Below are positions 1-7,926 of a stretch of DNA of 23,646 bases, one piece after another. The stretch's first letter is position 1. The number at the start of each line of letters is the position of its first letter. The notes under the pieces were generated by a model. It was not told the DNA's origin. It searched no databases and worked only from the letters and a program-made list of their open reading frames with translations. A program made the translations under genes and the position numbers. Origin of the DNA: Acetobacteraceae bacterium. Lineage in GTDB: Bacteria; Pseudomonadota; Alphaproteobacteria; Acetobacterales; Acetobacteraceae. The stretch is from the NCBI GenBank assembly GCA_947446625.1, contig CANFIE010000011.1:1-23646 (forward strand), written 5' to 3'.

Positions 1-87
1 TACTGGCAGGTGGAGCTGGCTTCCGGCGCGCGGGTTTGGCTGTGCCGCAGCGGCGAGCGCTGGCTGGTGCATGGCCATTTGCCATGA
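1..87 (+). CDS. imuB: ImuB-like DNA repair polymerase, C-terminal end only
   Basis: Frame 1 is open from the window edge and encodes 28 residues ending in GERWLVHGHLP before TGA at 85-87. A short WLxHGxxx ending after a YWxVE...G.R.WL segment is how I remember ImuB (DinB/Y-family-like, non-catalytic) proteins finishing. The stop overlaps the dnaE2 start as ATGA (84-87), which indicates translational coupling. In the imuA-imuB-dnaE2 cassette, ImuB is the adaptor that brings the polymerase to the beta clamp; the clamp motif would lie outside the window. Assignment rests on this tail plus the neighbour, so it is good but not certain. Confidence 0.75.
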   Translation, partial: YWQVELASGARVWLCRSGERWLVHGHLP

Positions 88-3000
88 GCTATGCGGAGGT
101 GGCCGCATGTTCCAATTTTTCACTGTTGGATGGGGCGAGCCATCCGGCGGAATTGGTGCTGGCGGCCCAGGCGCTGGGCCATGCCGGGCTGGGGATTTGC
201 GATACCAACAGCCTGGCCGGGGTGGTGCGTGGCCATGTGGTGGCCAAGGCGGCGGGGCTGCCCTTTGTGGTGGGGTGCCGGCTGGTGCTGCGCGATGGCA
301 GCGCCTGGCTGGCCTGGCCCAGCGACCGCGCCGCCTATGGCCGGCTGACCGCCTTGCTCTCGCAGGGGCGGATGCGGGCGCCGAAGGGCGAATGCCAGTT
401 GGAGCGGGCCGAATTATTCGCTGCCGCCGAGGGGCTGGTGCTGGCGGCGCTGCCGGGCGCGGTGCCGGATGCGGCGCAATTGCGCGCCGATGCCCAGGCG
501 CTGCGGGGCCGGCTGGCGCTGCCGCTGCTGCTGGCGGTGGCCTGTACCTACCGGGGTGAGGACCAGGCCCGGCTGGATCAACTGGCGGCGGTGGGGCTGC
601 CGCTGCTGGCGACGAATGACGTGCGCTACCATGCCCCAGGGCGGCGGCGGCTGGCCGATGTGCTGGCCGCCATTCGGCTGGGCTGTACCGTGGATGCGCT
701 GGGCCATGCCGCGGAGCCGAATGCCGAGCGGTACCTGAAGCCGGCGGCCGAGATGGCGCGGCTGTTTCGGCGCCACCCCGAGGCGCTGGCCAATAGCCTG
801 CGGGTGTTGCAGGCGGCGCGCGGGTTTTCGCTGGATGCGCTGCGGTTTGAATATCCTGAGGAGATTTTGGAACCAGGCCGCACCGCGCAGCAGAGCCTGG
901 TGGGCCGGGTGGCGGCGGCGCTGGAGGAGCGCTGGCCGGGCGACAGTGCGCCCGAGGCGATCCGCGCCCGGTTGCGGCATGAGCTGACGCTGATAGAGCA
1001 GCTGGGCTACGCGCCGTATTTCCTGACCGTGGACCAGATTGTGCGCTTTGCGCGTGGCCAGGGGATTTTGTGCCAGGGGCGCGGCTCGGCGGCGAATTCC
1101 ACCGTTTGCTACGTGCTGGGCATTACCGCCGTGGACCCCGAGAAGCACGACCTGCTGTTCGAGCGCTTCGTTTCCGCCAGCCGGGATGAGCCGCCGGATA
1201 TCGACGTGGATTTCGAGCATGAGCGGCGCGAGGAGGTGATCCAGCACATTTATGCGCGGTATGGCCGGCAGCGTGCCGCCATTGTCGGCACTGTCATCCG
1301 CTTCCGTTCGAAGTCCGCGGTGCGGGAGGTGGGCAAGGTGCTGGGGCTTTCCGAGGATGTGACCGCCCGGCTGGCCGCCGCCACCTGGGGCAGCGGGCGG
1401 GACCGCAGCCTGGCCGAGCTGGTGGCCGCCGAGGGGCTGGACCCGGGCGACCCGCGGCTGGGCATGGCGATTGAGCTGGCCGAGGAGATCCGGGATTTTC
1501 CGCGCCATCTGGCGACGCATGTGGGCGGCTTTGTCATCACGCGCGGGCCGCTGGTGGAAACCGCCGTGGTGGGCAATGCCGCCATGCCCGGGCGCACGGT
1601 GCTGGAGTGGGACAAGGACGATATCGACGCGCTGGGGATGATGAAGGTGGATATCCTGGCGCTTGGAATGCTCTCATGCCTGCGCCGGGGGTTTGATTTG
1701 CTGCGCCGGCATCACCGGCTGGCGCTGGGCCTGGCCGACCTGCCGCGTGACTGCGCCGAGACCTACGCCATGCTGCGCCGGGCCGACAGCGTGGGGGTGT
1801 TCCAGGTGGAAAGTCGGGCGCAGATGAACATGCTGCCCCGGCTGCGCCCGGAGAAATTCTACGACCTGGTGGTGCAGGTCGCGATCATTCGGCCCGGGCC
1901 GATACAGGGTGACATGGTGCACCCGTATTTGCGCCGGCGCTGGGGTGAGGAAGCACCGGTTTATCCACGGCCGCACCCCGAGCACGGCCCGCCCGACGAG
2001 TTGGAGAAGGTGCTGGGCAAGACGCTGGGCGTGCCGCTGTTTCAGGAACAGGCGATGCGGGTGGCGATTGTGGCGGCCGGCTTCAGCGCCGATGAGGCCG
2101 ACCGGCTGCGCAAATCCATGGCCACCTTCAAGCAGACCGGCGGGGTGAGCGCGTATCGCGACAAGCTGGTGGGCGGCATGACGCGGCGTGGCTACGACGC
2201 CGAGCTGGCCGAGCGGGTGTTCAAGCAGATTGAGGGGTTTGGCAGCTATGGCTTCCCGGAAAGCCATGCCGCCAGCTTTGCGCAGCTGGCTTATGCCTCG
2301 GCCTGGATGAAGCGGCACCATCCGGCGGTGTTTGCCGCCGCGCTGCTGAACAGCCAGCCGATGGGGTTCTACGCCCCGGCGCAGATTGTGCGCGATGCGC
2401 GCGAGCATGGCGTGACGGTGCGGCCGATAGATGTGAACCACAGCGCCTGGGATTGCGGGCTGGAAGCCGAGGCGGCGAGTGCCGAGGGGCTGGCGCTGCG
2501 GCTGGGGCTGCGCCTGGTGGTGGGGCTGGCCACCGAGGATGGCGCGGCGGTGGTGGCGGCGCGGCACAGCGGCAATGGCGCGCCTTTTGGCAGCGTGGAG
2601 GAATTGGCGCGGCGCGCCGGGGTGGGGCGGCCGGCGCTGGAGGCGCTGGCGGCGGCCAATGCGCTGCGCAGCCTGGGCAGCGGGCGGCGCCTGGCGCTGT
2701 GGGATGCGGCGGCGGTGGAGCGGCGCGGGGCCAGCGCCGGGCCGCTGTTCGACTTTGCCGCCCAGGACGCGCCGTTATTGGCGGAACCCGCGCCGCTGCT
2801 GCCGCCGGAAGGCGAGGGCGAGGCGGTGGTGGCGGATTACCGGGCCGCCGGGCTGACCTTGCAGCGCCACCCCCTGGCCGTGCTGCGGCCCAGGCTGGCG
2901 GAACTGGGGCTGCAGGATACCCGGCACCTGGGCCGGCTGCGCCAGGGCAGTTGGTTGAAGCTGGCCGGGTTGGTGCTGATGCGCCAGCGGCCCGGCACCG

Positions 3001-3284
3001 CCAAGGGCATCATCTTCGTGACGCTGGAGGATGAGCATGGCCAGGCCAATATTGTGGTGTACGCCCAGATTGCCGAGCGCGACCGCGCTGCGCTGGTGGG
3101 CGCCCGGCTGCTGCTGGTGGAAGGCCGGGTGGAGCGCGAGGAGGAACGCGCCGAGGTGCCGGTGATTCATCTGATTGCGCGGCGGCTGCAGGACCGTTCC
3201 GACCTGCTGGCGGGGTTGCGGGAGGTGGTGGAGAGCGACGCGGCGGCGCAGCCACAATTGGGCCGGAGCCGGGATTTCCGCTGA
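84..3284 (+). CDS. dnaE2: Error-prone DNA polymerase DnaE2 (ImuC)
   Basis: 1066 residues, the normal size for the family. It begins with the PHP domain motif SNFSLLDGASHPAEL (about residues 10-24). The C-family polymerase core follows, with the catalytic PDIDVDF aspartates at 371-377, a QIEGFGSYGFPESHAASFA stretch near 713-731, the helix-hairpin-helix region near 850, and a C-terminal OB fold (LAGLVLMRQRPGTAKGIIF, about 955-985). An upstream ATG at 36 is in frame, but its 16 extra residues lie inside the imuB tail. The ATG at 84 gives the usual MSYAEV start and an ATGA overlap. Known role of the family: low-fidelity synthesis across DNA lesions together with ImuA/ImuB, usually LexA-controlled. 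The promoter is outside the window. DnaE2 is told from DnaE1 by length and by ImuB next to it. Confidence 0.95.
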   Translation: MSYAEVAACSNFSLLDGASHPAELVLAAQALGHAGLGICDTNSLAGVVRGHVVAKAAGLPFVVGCRLVLRDGSAWLAWPSDRAAYGRLTALLSQGRMRAPKGECQLERAELFAAAEGLVLAALPGAVPDAAQLRADAQALRGRLALPLLLAVACTYRGEDQARLDQLAAVGLPLLATNDVRYHAPGRRRLADVLAAIRLGCTVDALGHAAEPNAERYLKPAAEMARLFRRHPEALANSLRVLQAARGFSLDALRFEYPEEILEPGRTAQQSLVGRVAAALEERWPGDSAPEAIRARLRHELTLIEQLGYAPYFLTVDQIVRFARGQGILCQGRGSAANSTVCYVLGITAVDPEKHDLLFERFVSASRDEPPDIDVDFEHERREEVIQHIYARYGRQRAAIVGTVIRFRSKSAVREVGKVLGLSEDVTARLAAATWGSGRDRSLAELVAAEGLDPGDPRLGMAIELAEEIRDFPRHLATHVGGFVITRGPLVETAVVGNAAMPGRTVLEWDKDDIDALGMMKVDILALGMLSCLRRGFDLLRRHHRLALGLADLPRDCAETYAMLRRADSVGVFQVESRAQMNMLPRLRPEKFYDLVVQVAIIRPGPIQGDMVHPYLRRRWGEEAPVYPRPHPEHGPPDELEKVLGKTLGVPLFQEQAMRVAIVAAGFSADEADRLRKSMATFKQTGGVSAYRDKLVGGMTRRGYDAELAERVFKQIEGFGSYGFPESHAASFAQLAYASAWMKRHHPAVFAAALLNSQPMGFYAPAQIVRDAREHGVTVRPIDVNHSAWDCGLEAEAASAEGLALRLGLRLVVGLATEDGAAVVAARHSGNGAPFGSVEELARRAGVGRPALEALAAANALRSLGSGRRLALWDAAAVERRGASAGPLFDFAAQDAPLLAEPAPLLPPEGEGEAVVADYRAAGLTLQRHPLAVLRPRLAELGLQDTRHLGRLRQGSWLKLAGLVLMRQRPGTAKGIIFVTLEDEHGQANIVVYAQIAERDRAALVGARLLLVEGRVEREEERAEVPVIHLIARRLQDRSDLLAGLREVVESDAAAQPQLGRSRDFR

Positions 3285-3293
3285 TGGGCAGGC

Positions 3294-3309
3294 TGGCGCG
3301 GCGGCGCCA
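3294..3309 (+). terminator. Stem-loop just after dnaE2
   Basis: A perfect six-base stem, TGGCGC / GCGCCA with loop GGCG, starts nine bases after the dnaE2 stop. No T-tract follows (the next bases are AAAGCC), so it is not a canonical intrinsic terminator. It may protect the 3' end or be chance in a GC-rich genome. Confidence 0.3.
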
Positions 3310-3424
3310 AAGCCGGGATAAAACGGTAAATTGCATTTTGAGCAAGAATTACACGAATTGAACTTTGAAGGCGTGCCGGCAGCACTCTCTTTTGCTTCAA
3401 TGCATTATAGTATAAGAAGAAAAA
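3310..3424 (+). promoter_or_regulatory. AT-rich leader upstream of the glycan exporter genes
   Basis: This 115-base gap is markedly richer in A/T than its neighbours, especially 3316-3365 and 3388-3424 (TATAG and TATAAG at 3406-3416, then a purine run before the ATG). It very likely carries the promoter of the permease gene. I could not find a -35/-10 pair with good spacing, and the purine run AGAAGAAAAA is only a weak ribosome binding site. Confidence 0.35.
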
Positions 3425-4276
3425 ATGAGTCTTGCCAGATTTAAGGATGCGCAGGCCAAGCCGCTGCTCGTCTCCGACGCGCAGAACCCGCGCCGAACCT
3501 TTCGGGCGCTGGAGGATATGGGGCTGGCCTTCAGTCGCTGGCGCCTGCCGATGGCCCTGGCCATGCTGGACATTCGCAACCGTTACCGCGGCTCCGTGCT
3601 GGGGCCAATGTGGCTCACCCTTTCCACTGTGATAACGTTCGTTGCGCTGGGGCTGCTGTACTCCACGCTGTTCAAGATGGAGTTGCACGACTACCTGCCC
3701 TTCCTGGTCGTCAGCATGATTCTGTGGAACGTGCTGTCGCAGGTGGTGAGCGAGGCCACCGCCGCGCTGACAGCGGCCGAGGGCATCATTCGGCAGATGC
3801 CGCTGCCCTACACCGTGCATGTGCTGCGCTGCCTGATCCGCAATGCCGTGGTCGCGGCGCATAGCCTGCCGCTCATCCTGGTGGTGTTCTGGCTGTTCGA
3901 CACCGTTCCAGGGCTGGGTGCCTTGATGGCGCTGCCTGGCCTAGTGCTGTTCTGCCTCAACGCCTTCGCGGCGGTCATGTTTCTCGGCATGCTCTGCGCC
4001 CGCTTCCGAGATATCGGGCCCATCGTCGCAACCGTGATGCAGTTGGCCTTCTTCATTTCCCCGGTGATCTGGAAGCCCGAGCTGCTGGGACCACAGCAAT
4101 ACCTGCTGGTTCTCAACCCCTTCTACGACCTCATGGAAGTGGTGCGCGGCCCCTTGCTGGGGGCGCCGCCCTCCTGGCCGATATGGGCGGCGGCGATGCT
4201 GTTCACGGCAATGAATTGCGCGATGAGCTTTGTGTTCTTTGTCCGTTTCCGCAGCCGCATTGCCTTCTGGGTGTAA
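3425..4276 (+). CDS. Wzm/KpsM-type ABC-2 permease for surface polysaccharide
   Basis: 283 residues, close to the usual 260-280. After a short cytoplasmic N-terminus comes the family signature LAMLDIRNRYRGSVLGPMW (about 42-60), preceding the first membrane span, then about six hydrophobic segments (roughly 60-80, 95-115, 140-165, 175-200, 205-225, 255-275). This is the layout of the inner-membrane permease that exports O-antigen, capsule or similar lipid-linked glycans. The ATPase gene follows two bases after the stop (4276 to 4279), so the two form one transporter. The exported glycan cannot be told from the permease. An ABC-2 drug exporter is unlikely given the ATPase type and the glycosyltransferase downstream. 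Confidence 0.88.
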   Translation: MSLARFKDAQAKPLLVSDAQNPRRTFRALEDMGLAFSRWRLPMALAMLDIRNRYRGSVLGPMWLTLSTVITFVALGLLYSTLFKMELHDYLPFLVVSMILWNVLSQVVSEATAALTAAEGIIRQMPLPYTVHVLRCLIRNAVVAAHSLPLILVVFWLFDTVPGLGALMALPGLVLFCLNAFAAVMFLGMLCARFRDIGPIVATVMQLAFFISPVIWKPELLGPQQYLLVLNPFYDLMEVVRGPLLGAPPSWPIWAAAMLFTAMNCAMSFVFFVRFRSRIAFWV

Positions 4277-4278
4277 TC

Positions 4279-5010
4279 ATGCCGCATATCCTGGCAGAGC
4301 GGCTTTCGATCGCTTTTCCGCTGTACCATGTGGGGGCGCGTTCGCTGAAGAAGCGCCTGCTTTCGGCAACGCCGCTGCGGCTGCGCACCGATGACAGCAA
4401 TCGGGTTGTGGTGGCCGCGCTCAATGAGTTGACCTTCAGCATCCAAAGTGGCGAGCGCGTTGCCTTGGTGGGCCGCAATGGCGCCGGCAAGTCCACGCTG
4501 CTGCGCACGCTGGCGGGGGTGTTTGAGCCCGTTGCCGGCCGGCTGGAGATTGCCGGCAGCATTGGCTCGTTGATCGACCCTGCCGCCGGCATGGACCTCA
4601 ATGCCACCGGGCGGGAGAATATCCTGCTGAGCGGCTTGTTCCGCGGCCTGGACGACAAGGCCTGCGCCGTCATGGCGGAAGAGGTTGGCGCCTTCAGCGG
4701 CCTGGGGGAGTTCCTGGATGTGCCGGTGCGGAGTTATTCCGCCGGCATGCAGGTGCGGCTTTCCTTCGCCATGGCCACGGTGAACCAGCCAGACGTGTTG
4801 CTGATGGATGAGTGGTTCTCGGCTGGCGATGCCGACTTCATGGCCCGGGCCGACAAGCGGCTGGAGGAAATGGTGCAGCAGGCCGAGATCCTGGTGCTGG
4901 CCAGCCATAACATGCGAGCTGTGCGCGCCTGGTGTACCCGCGCGATCCGGCTGGAAGGCGGCCGCATTGTTGAGGATGGCCCGGTCGAGCAGGTGATCGG
5001 CAAGCTGTAG
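4279..5010 (+). CDS. Wzt/KpsT-type ATPase of the polysaccharide exporter
   Basis: 243 residues from the ATG just after the permease stop; an in-frame start at 4183 lies inside the permease and is rejected. Walker A GRNGAGKST is at 65-73, the signature YSAGMQ at 153-158 (the Wzt form of the C-loop), Walker B DVLLMDEWFSAGD at 172-184 and the switch histidine at 210. The protein stops soon after the ATPase domain. It therefore lacks the C-terminal carbohydrate-binding domain that long Wzt proteins use to recognise a finished O-antigen chain, and is KpsT-like in size. By family knowledge this suggests export that does not depend on such a terminal-sugar recognition domain. Confidence 0.9.
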   Translation: MPHILAERLSIAFPLYHVGARSLKKRLLSATPLRLRTDDSNRVVVAALNELTFSIQSGERVALVGRNGAGKSTLLRTLAGVFEPVAGRLEIAGSIGSLIDPAAGMDLNATGRENILLSGLFRGLDDKACAVMAEEVGAFSGLGEFLDVPVRSYSAGMQVRLSFAMATVNQPDVLLMDEWFSAGDADFMARADKRLEEMVQQAEILVLASHNMRAVRAWCTRAIRLEGGRIVEDGPVEQVIGKL

Positions 5011-5154
5011 GCGCGGTTTCGGCCGTGCCTTGCCGCCGGCTACCGGGGCGATGCCAGCGACGGAATGGCATGAGCAGCAATAATTTACTTCTGAAGAGTT
5101 TTTGTGTTTAATTAAGTATAAAGCATTGTTCTGGTTTTATCATTTATTATGATC

Positions 5155-5181
5155 TTGTTTTTTGTATTTATTGAATATAAA
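5155..5181 (+). promoter_or_regulatory. Possible promoter of the large glycosyltransferase gene
   Basis: Within an AT-rich stretch (about 5080-5210), TTGTTT at 5155-5160 and TATAAA at 5176-5181 are separated by 15 bases, a little short of the optimum. The rest of the 240-base gap 5011-5250 shows no gene and no clear terminator after the ATPase. If the promoter is real, the translation start at 5149 is impossible and the GTG at 5251 is favoured. Confidence 0.25.
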
Positions 5182-5250
5182 TTCTGCCTGTTGGCGTGCT
5201 GGAAGTCTCAGATTTTCTGCGCCTTCCTGATCTCGCCGGAAGGGAATTCG

Positions 5251-7926
5251 GTGACATCTCACCAGGGCATTGCAGTATTTACGATTTGCTTTAGCAATTA
5301 TATTGCACAGGCAGATGTCCTGGCCCAGTCCTTGGCGGCGCAGCACCCTGGTTTGTCGTTGACCGTCTTCGTGATGGACCCCGAAAACAACGTGGGAACC
5401 AGGCCTGCCCTTGCCAGGCTGCTGCCGGCGGAGACCCTGTTCACGCGGCAGGAATGGAACCACCGGCGTTGCCGCTACAGCGTTGTCGAGTTGTCCACCA
5501 GCATCAAGCCGGCCTGCTTCCGCCACCTGCTGGATGCCGGAGCGCGCATGGCGATCTACCTCGACCCGGATATCCGCCTGTTTGCACCGCTGGATTTCCT
5601 GTGGCGAGAGGGGGCCGCCAGCCTGACGCTGAGACCGCATATCCTCAGCCCGCTGCCGCAGGATGAATGCCGGCCCGCCGATCTCAACATCCTGCAGGCT
5701 GGGTTGTACAATCTGGGCTTCGCCGCGTTGCGGAACACGCCGCAAAGCCTGGCCCTGCTGGACTGGTGGGACAGCCAACTGCACAGCATGTGCCTGGAGG
5801 ATGTGCGCGAAGGCGTGTTCACCGACCAGAAGTGGATGGATTTCGCACCGCTTTTCGTGGCCGACACGCTGATTCTGCGGCATGCTGGCTGCAACGTGGC
5901 CTACTGGAACCTGCATGAGCGCACCCCGCTGCGGCAGGACGACCGCTGGCGAGTGCGTGGCCCGGATGGCGCCATGGACGACCTGGTGTTTTTCCATTTC
6001 AGCGGCTTCAGCGCTCAGGACAGCCGGCTTTCCCACCATGAAAGCCGGTTTGGCCGCACCCCGCCCGGCGATACCGCCGTGTTGCTCGCCGGATACGCCC
6101 AAGCCCTGCTGGCCGCCGGCTATGCCGGGCTGAGCCGCCGGAAGCCGGAGCCGCCACGCTTTGCCGATGGCGTGGCCTGGGATGAGATTTGCCGCAGCCT
6201 CTATCGGCAGGCGCAGGCCGAGGATGTGCCGGTTGGTGATCCGCTGGAGGACACCGCCTTCCTCACCTGGGCGGCCGGCAGTGCCGAGGGCGATAGGGCC
6301 AGCCGCTATCTGCGCGCCGTGCTGCGGTTGCGGCCCGATGTTGCCGAGGCCTTCGCCGATGGGCTGGACCAGGCCGGGCTGGAAGCCTGGCTGAACGGGC
6401 AGGGCCGCCGCGACATGGGGCTGGACCCGGCCTTGCTGCAACGGCTGGGGGCGGTGCGCGCCGCGGTGCCGCCGGCGGTGCATGTGGTTGGCTACCTGCG
6501 GGCGCATCTGGGCGTGGGAGAAGCGGTGCGCAACAGCATTGCGGCGCTGCGCCGTGCCGGGGTTGCGGTGGTACCACATGATGTCTCGGGCCAGACCGAC
6601 AGCCCGTTGGGCAGCTATCCGGCCACGGCCACGGCCACGGCCATGGCCGGCGGCGCGGCGCCGCGCCTGGCGCTGATTGCCTGCAATGCGGATGCGCTGC
6701 CGAGCCTGTTGCCGGCGCTGCCGCCCGCCGTACGCGAGGCCTACAGGATAGGCTGCTGGTACTGGGAAGCCCCCGAATTCCCCGAAGCCTGGTGCGACCG
6801 CTTCGAGTTGGTGGACGAGGTCTGGGCAACCACCGAGTTCATCGCCGCCGCCCTGCGCGGCAAGGCCACGGTGCCGGTGGCGGTGGTGCCGCCCATGGTG
6901 GCGCCGCCCCCCATGGCCGCCGACCGCGCCTGGCTGGCGGGGCTGGTGGATGGGTTGCGGCAGGACGAGTTCACCTTTCTGTTCCAGTTCGACGCGGCTT
7001 CGGTGCCATTTCGGAAGAACCCGGAAGGGACCATCGCCGCCTTCCGCATGGCGTTCCGCCCCACCGAGCCGGTGCGGTTGGTGATCAAGCTGCTGAACGG
7101 CAGCCAGGCGCCGGGACTGCTGGCGCGGCTGGAGCAGATGGCTGCGGGGCATCGCATCAGCTTCCTCGACCAGCCGCTGGAAAGCCTGGACCGCTTCCGC
7201 CTGCTGGCCAGCGTGGACAGCTTCGTCTCGCTGCATCGGGCCGAGGGGCTTGGCCTGTCCATCCTGGAGGCCATGGCCTATGGCCTGCCGGTGGTCACCA
7301 CCGCCTGGAGCGGCAACATGGACTTCACCACCGAGACGAATGCCGCGCTGGTGGGGTTTGACCTGCGGCCAACAACCGAGCCGCATGGCCCCTACCCGGC
7401 CGGCACCAATTGGGCCGAGCCGCGCCTGGACGATGCGGCGCAGCAGATGCGCCGGGTTTGGGCCGAACCAGCCTGGCGCCAGGCGCTGGGCCGCGCCGCC
7501 GCTGCCACCATTGCGCAATCATGCTCGCCCGAGGCGGCCGGGAAGGTGATGCGCGAGCGGCTGGAACGCCTGCTGGCTTCCGAGCGAATCCGGGCGCGAA
7601 CCAGTTCCGGCGCGGTGCTGGCCAAGGCAGCCCCGAGCCGCCAGGGCCTTGGCTGGCGGCTGCTGCGGATTGCCGGTGATGCATGGCGCCACCCGGGTTA
7701 CTACCTGTCTCGGCTGCCGCGCGTGCCGGCTCTGCTGATGCGCCACGGGCTGCAGGGCGTGCTGTATCGGGCCGGCATGGTCGCGGGCAGTACCTCCGCC
7801 ATCAAGCGGCAGTACCGGCTGGGTGGGGTTTGGGTCAACGGCATGCTGCCCTGGCTGCGTCGCCGGCTGGCCGCCTTGCAGCCAGCAGCCCGGCGTCGTG
7901 TGGTGGCCAGGTTGGACCGCGGCTGA
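5251..7926 (+). CDS. Large two-domain glycosyltransferase (GT-A-like plus GT4)
   Basis: 891 residues from GTG 5251, which has AAGGGA five bases upstream. An ATG at 5149 is in frame, but the extra 34 residues come from AT-rich DNA and look non-coding. The N-terminal domain (about 1-300) has a nucleotide-sugar transferase look: YLDPDIRLF with the DPD metal site at 105-107, then GLYNLGFAAL, TDQKWMDFAP and NVAYWNLHER. The C-terminal half (about 440-790) is a GT-B retaining transferase of the GT4 type, with FRKNPEGTIAAFR and the EX7E motif EGLGLSILE near 665-673. Two different folds suggest that two sugar additions are made by one cytoplasmic protein. A basic, partly hydrophobic tail (about 800-891) may touch the membrane. 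It lies downstream of the exporter pair, so probably builds the exported glycan. Sugar specificity is not readable. Confidence 0.87.
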   Translation: MTSHQGIAVFTICFSNYIAQADVLAQSLAAQHPGLSLTVFVMDPENNVGTRPALARLLPAETLFTRQEWNHRRCRYSVVELSTSIKPACFRHLLDAGARMAIYLDPDIRLFAPLDFLWREGAASLTLRPHILSPLPQDECRPADLNILQAGLYNLGFAALRNTPQSLALLDWWDSQLHSMCLEDVREGVFTDQKWMDFAPLFVADTLILRHAGCNVAYWNLHERTPLRQDDRWRVRGPDGAMDDLVFFHFSGFSAQDSRLSHHESRFGRTPPGDTAVLLAGYAQALLAAGYAGLSRRKPEPPRFADGVAWDEICRSLYRQAQAEDVPVGDPLEDTAFLTWAAGSAEGDRASRYLRAVLRLRPDVAEAFADGLDQAGLEAWLNGQGRRDMGLDPALLQRLGAVRAAVPPAVHVVGYLRAHLGVGEAVRNSIAALRRAGVAVVPHDVSGQTDSPLGSYPATATATAMAGGAAPRLALIACNADALPSLLPALPPAVREAYRIGCWYWEAPEFPEAWCDRFELVDEVWATTEFIAAALRGKATVPVAVVPPMVAPPPMAADRAWLAGLVDGLRQDEFTFLFQFDAASVPFRKNPEGTIAAFRMAFRPTEPVRLVIKLLNGSQAPGLLARLEQMAAGHRISFLDQPLESLDRFRLLASVDSFVSLHRAEGLGLSILEAMAYGLPVVTTAWSGNMDFTTETNAALVGFDLRPTTEPHGPYPAGTNWAEPRLDDAAQQMRRVWAEPAWRQALGRAAAATIAQSCSPEAAGKVMRERLERLLASERIRARTSSGAVLAKAAPSRQGLGWRLLRIAGDAWRHPGYYLSRLPRVPALLMRHGLQGVLYRAGMVAGSTSAIKRQYRLGGVWVNGMLPWLRRRLAALQPAARRRVVARLDRG
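6621..6644 (+). repeat. Hexanucleotide repeat inside the glycosyltransferase gene
   Basis: GGCCAC occurs three times in tandem, followed by GGCCAT. It encodes alternating Ala-Thr in the linker before the GT4 domain. Because the unit is six bases, copy-number change would add or remove two residues without a frameshift. Confidence 0.7.

Noticed and set aside
5140..7518. 792-codon open frame on the - strand opposite the glycosyltransferase
   Set aside because: Composition is that of an antisense shadow (His, Gln, Arg, Gly rich), and the + strand frame carries recognised catalytic motifs.
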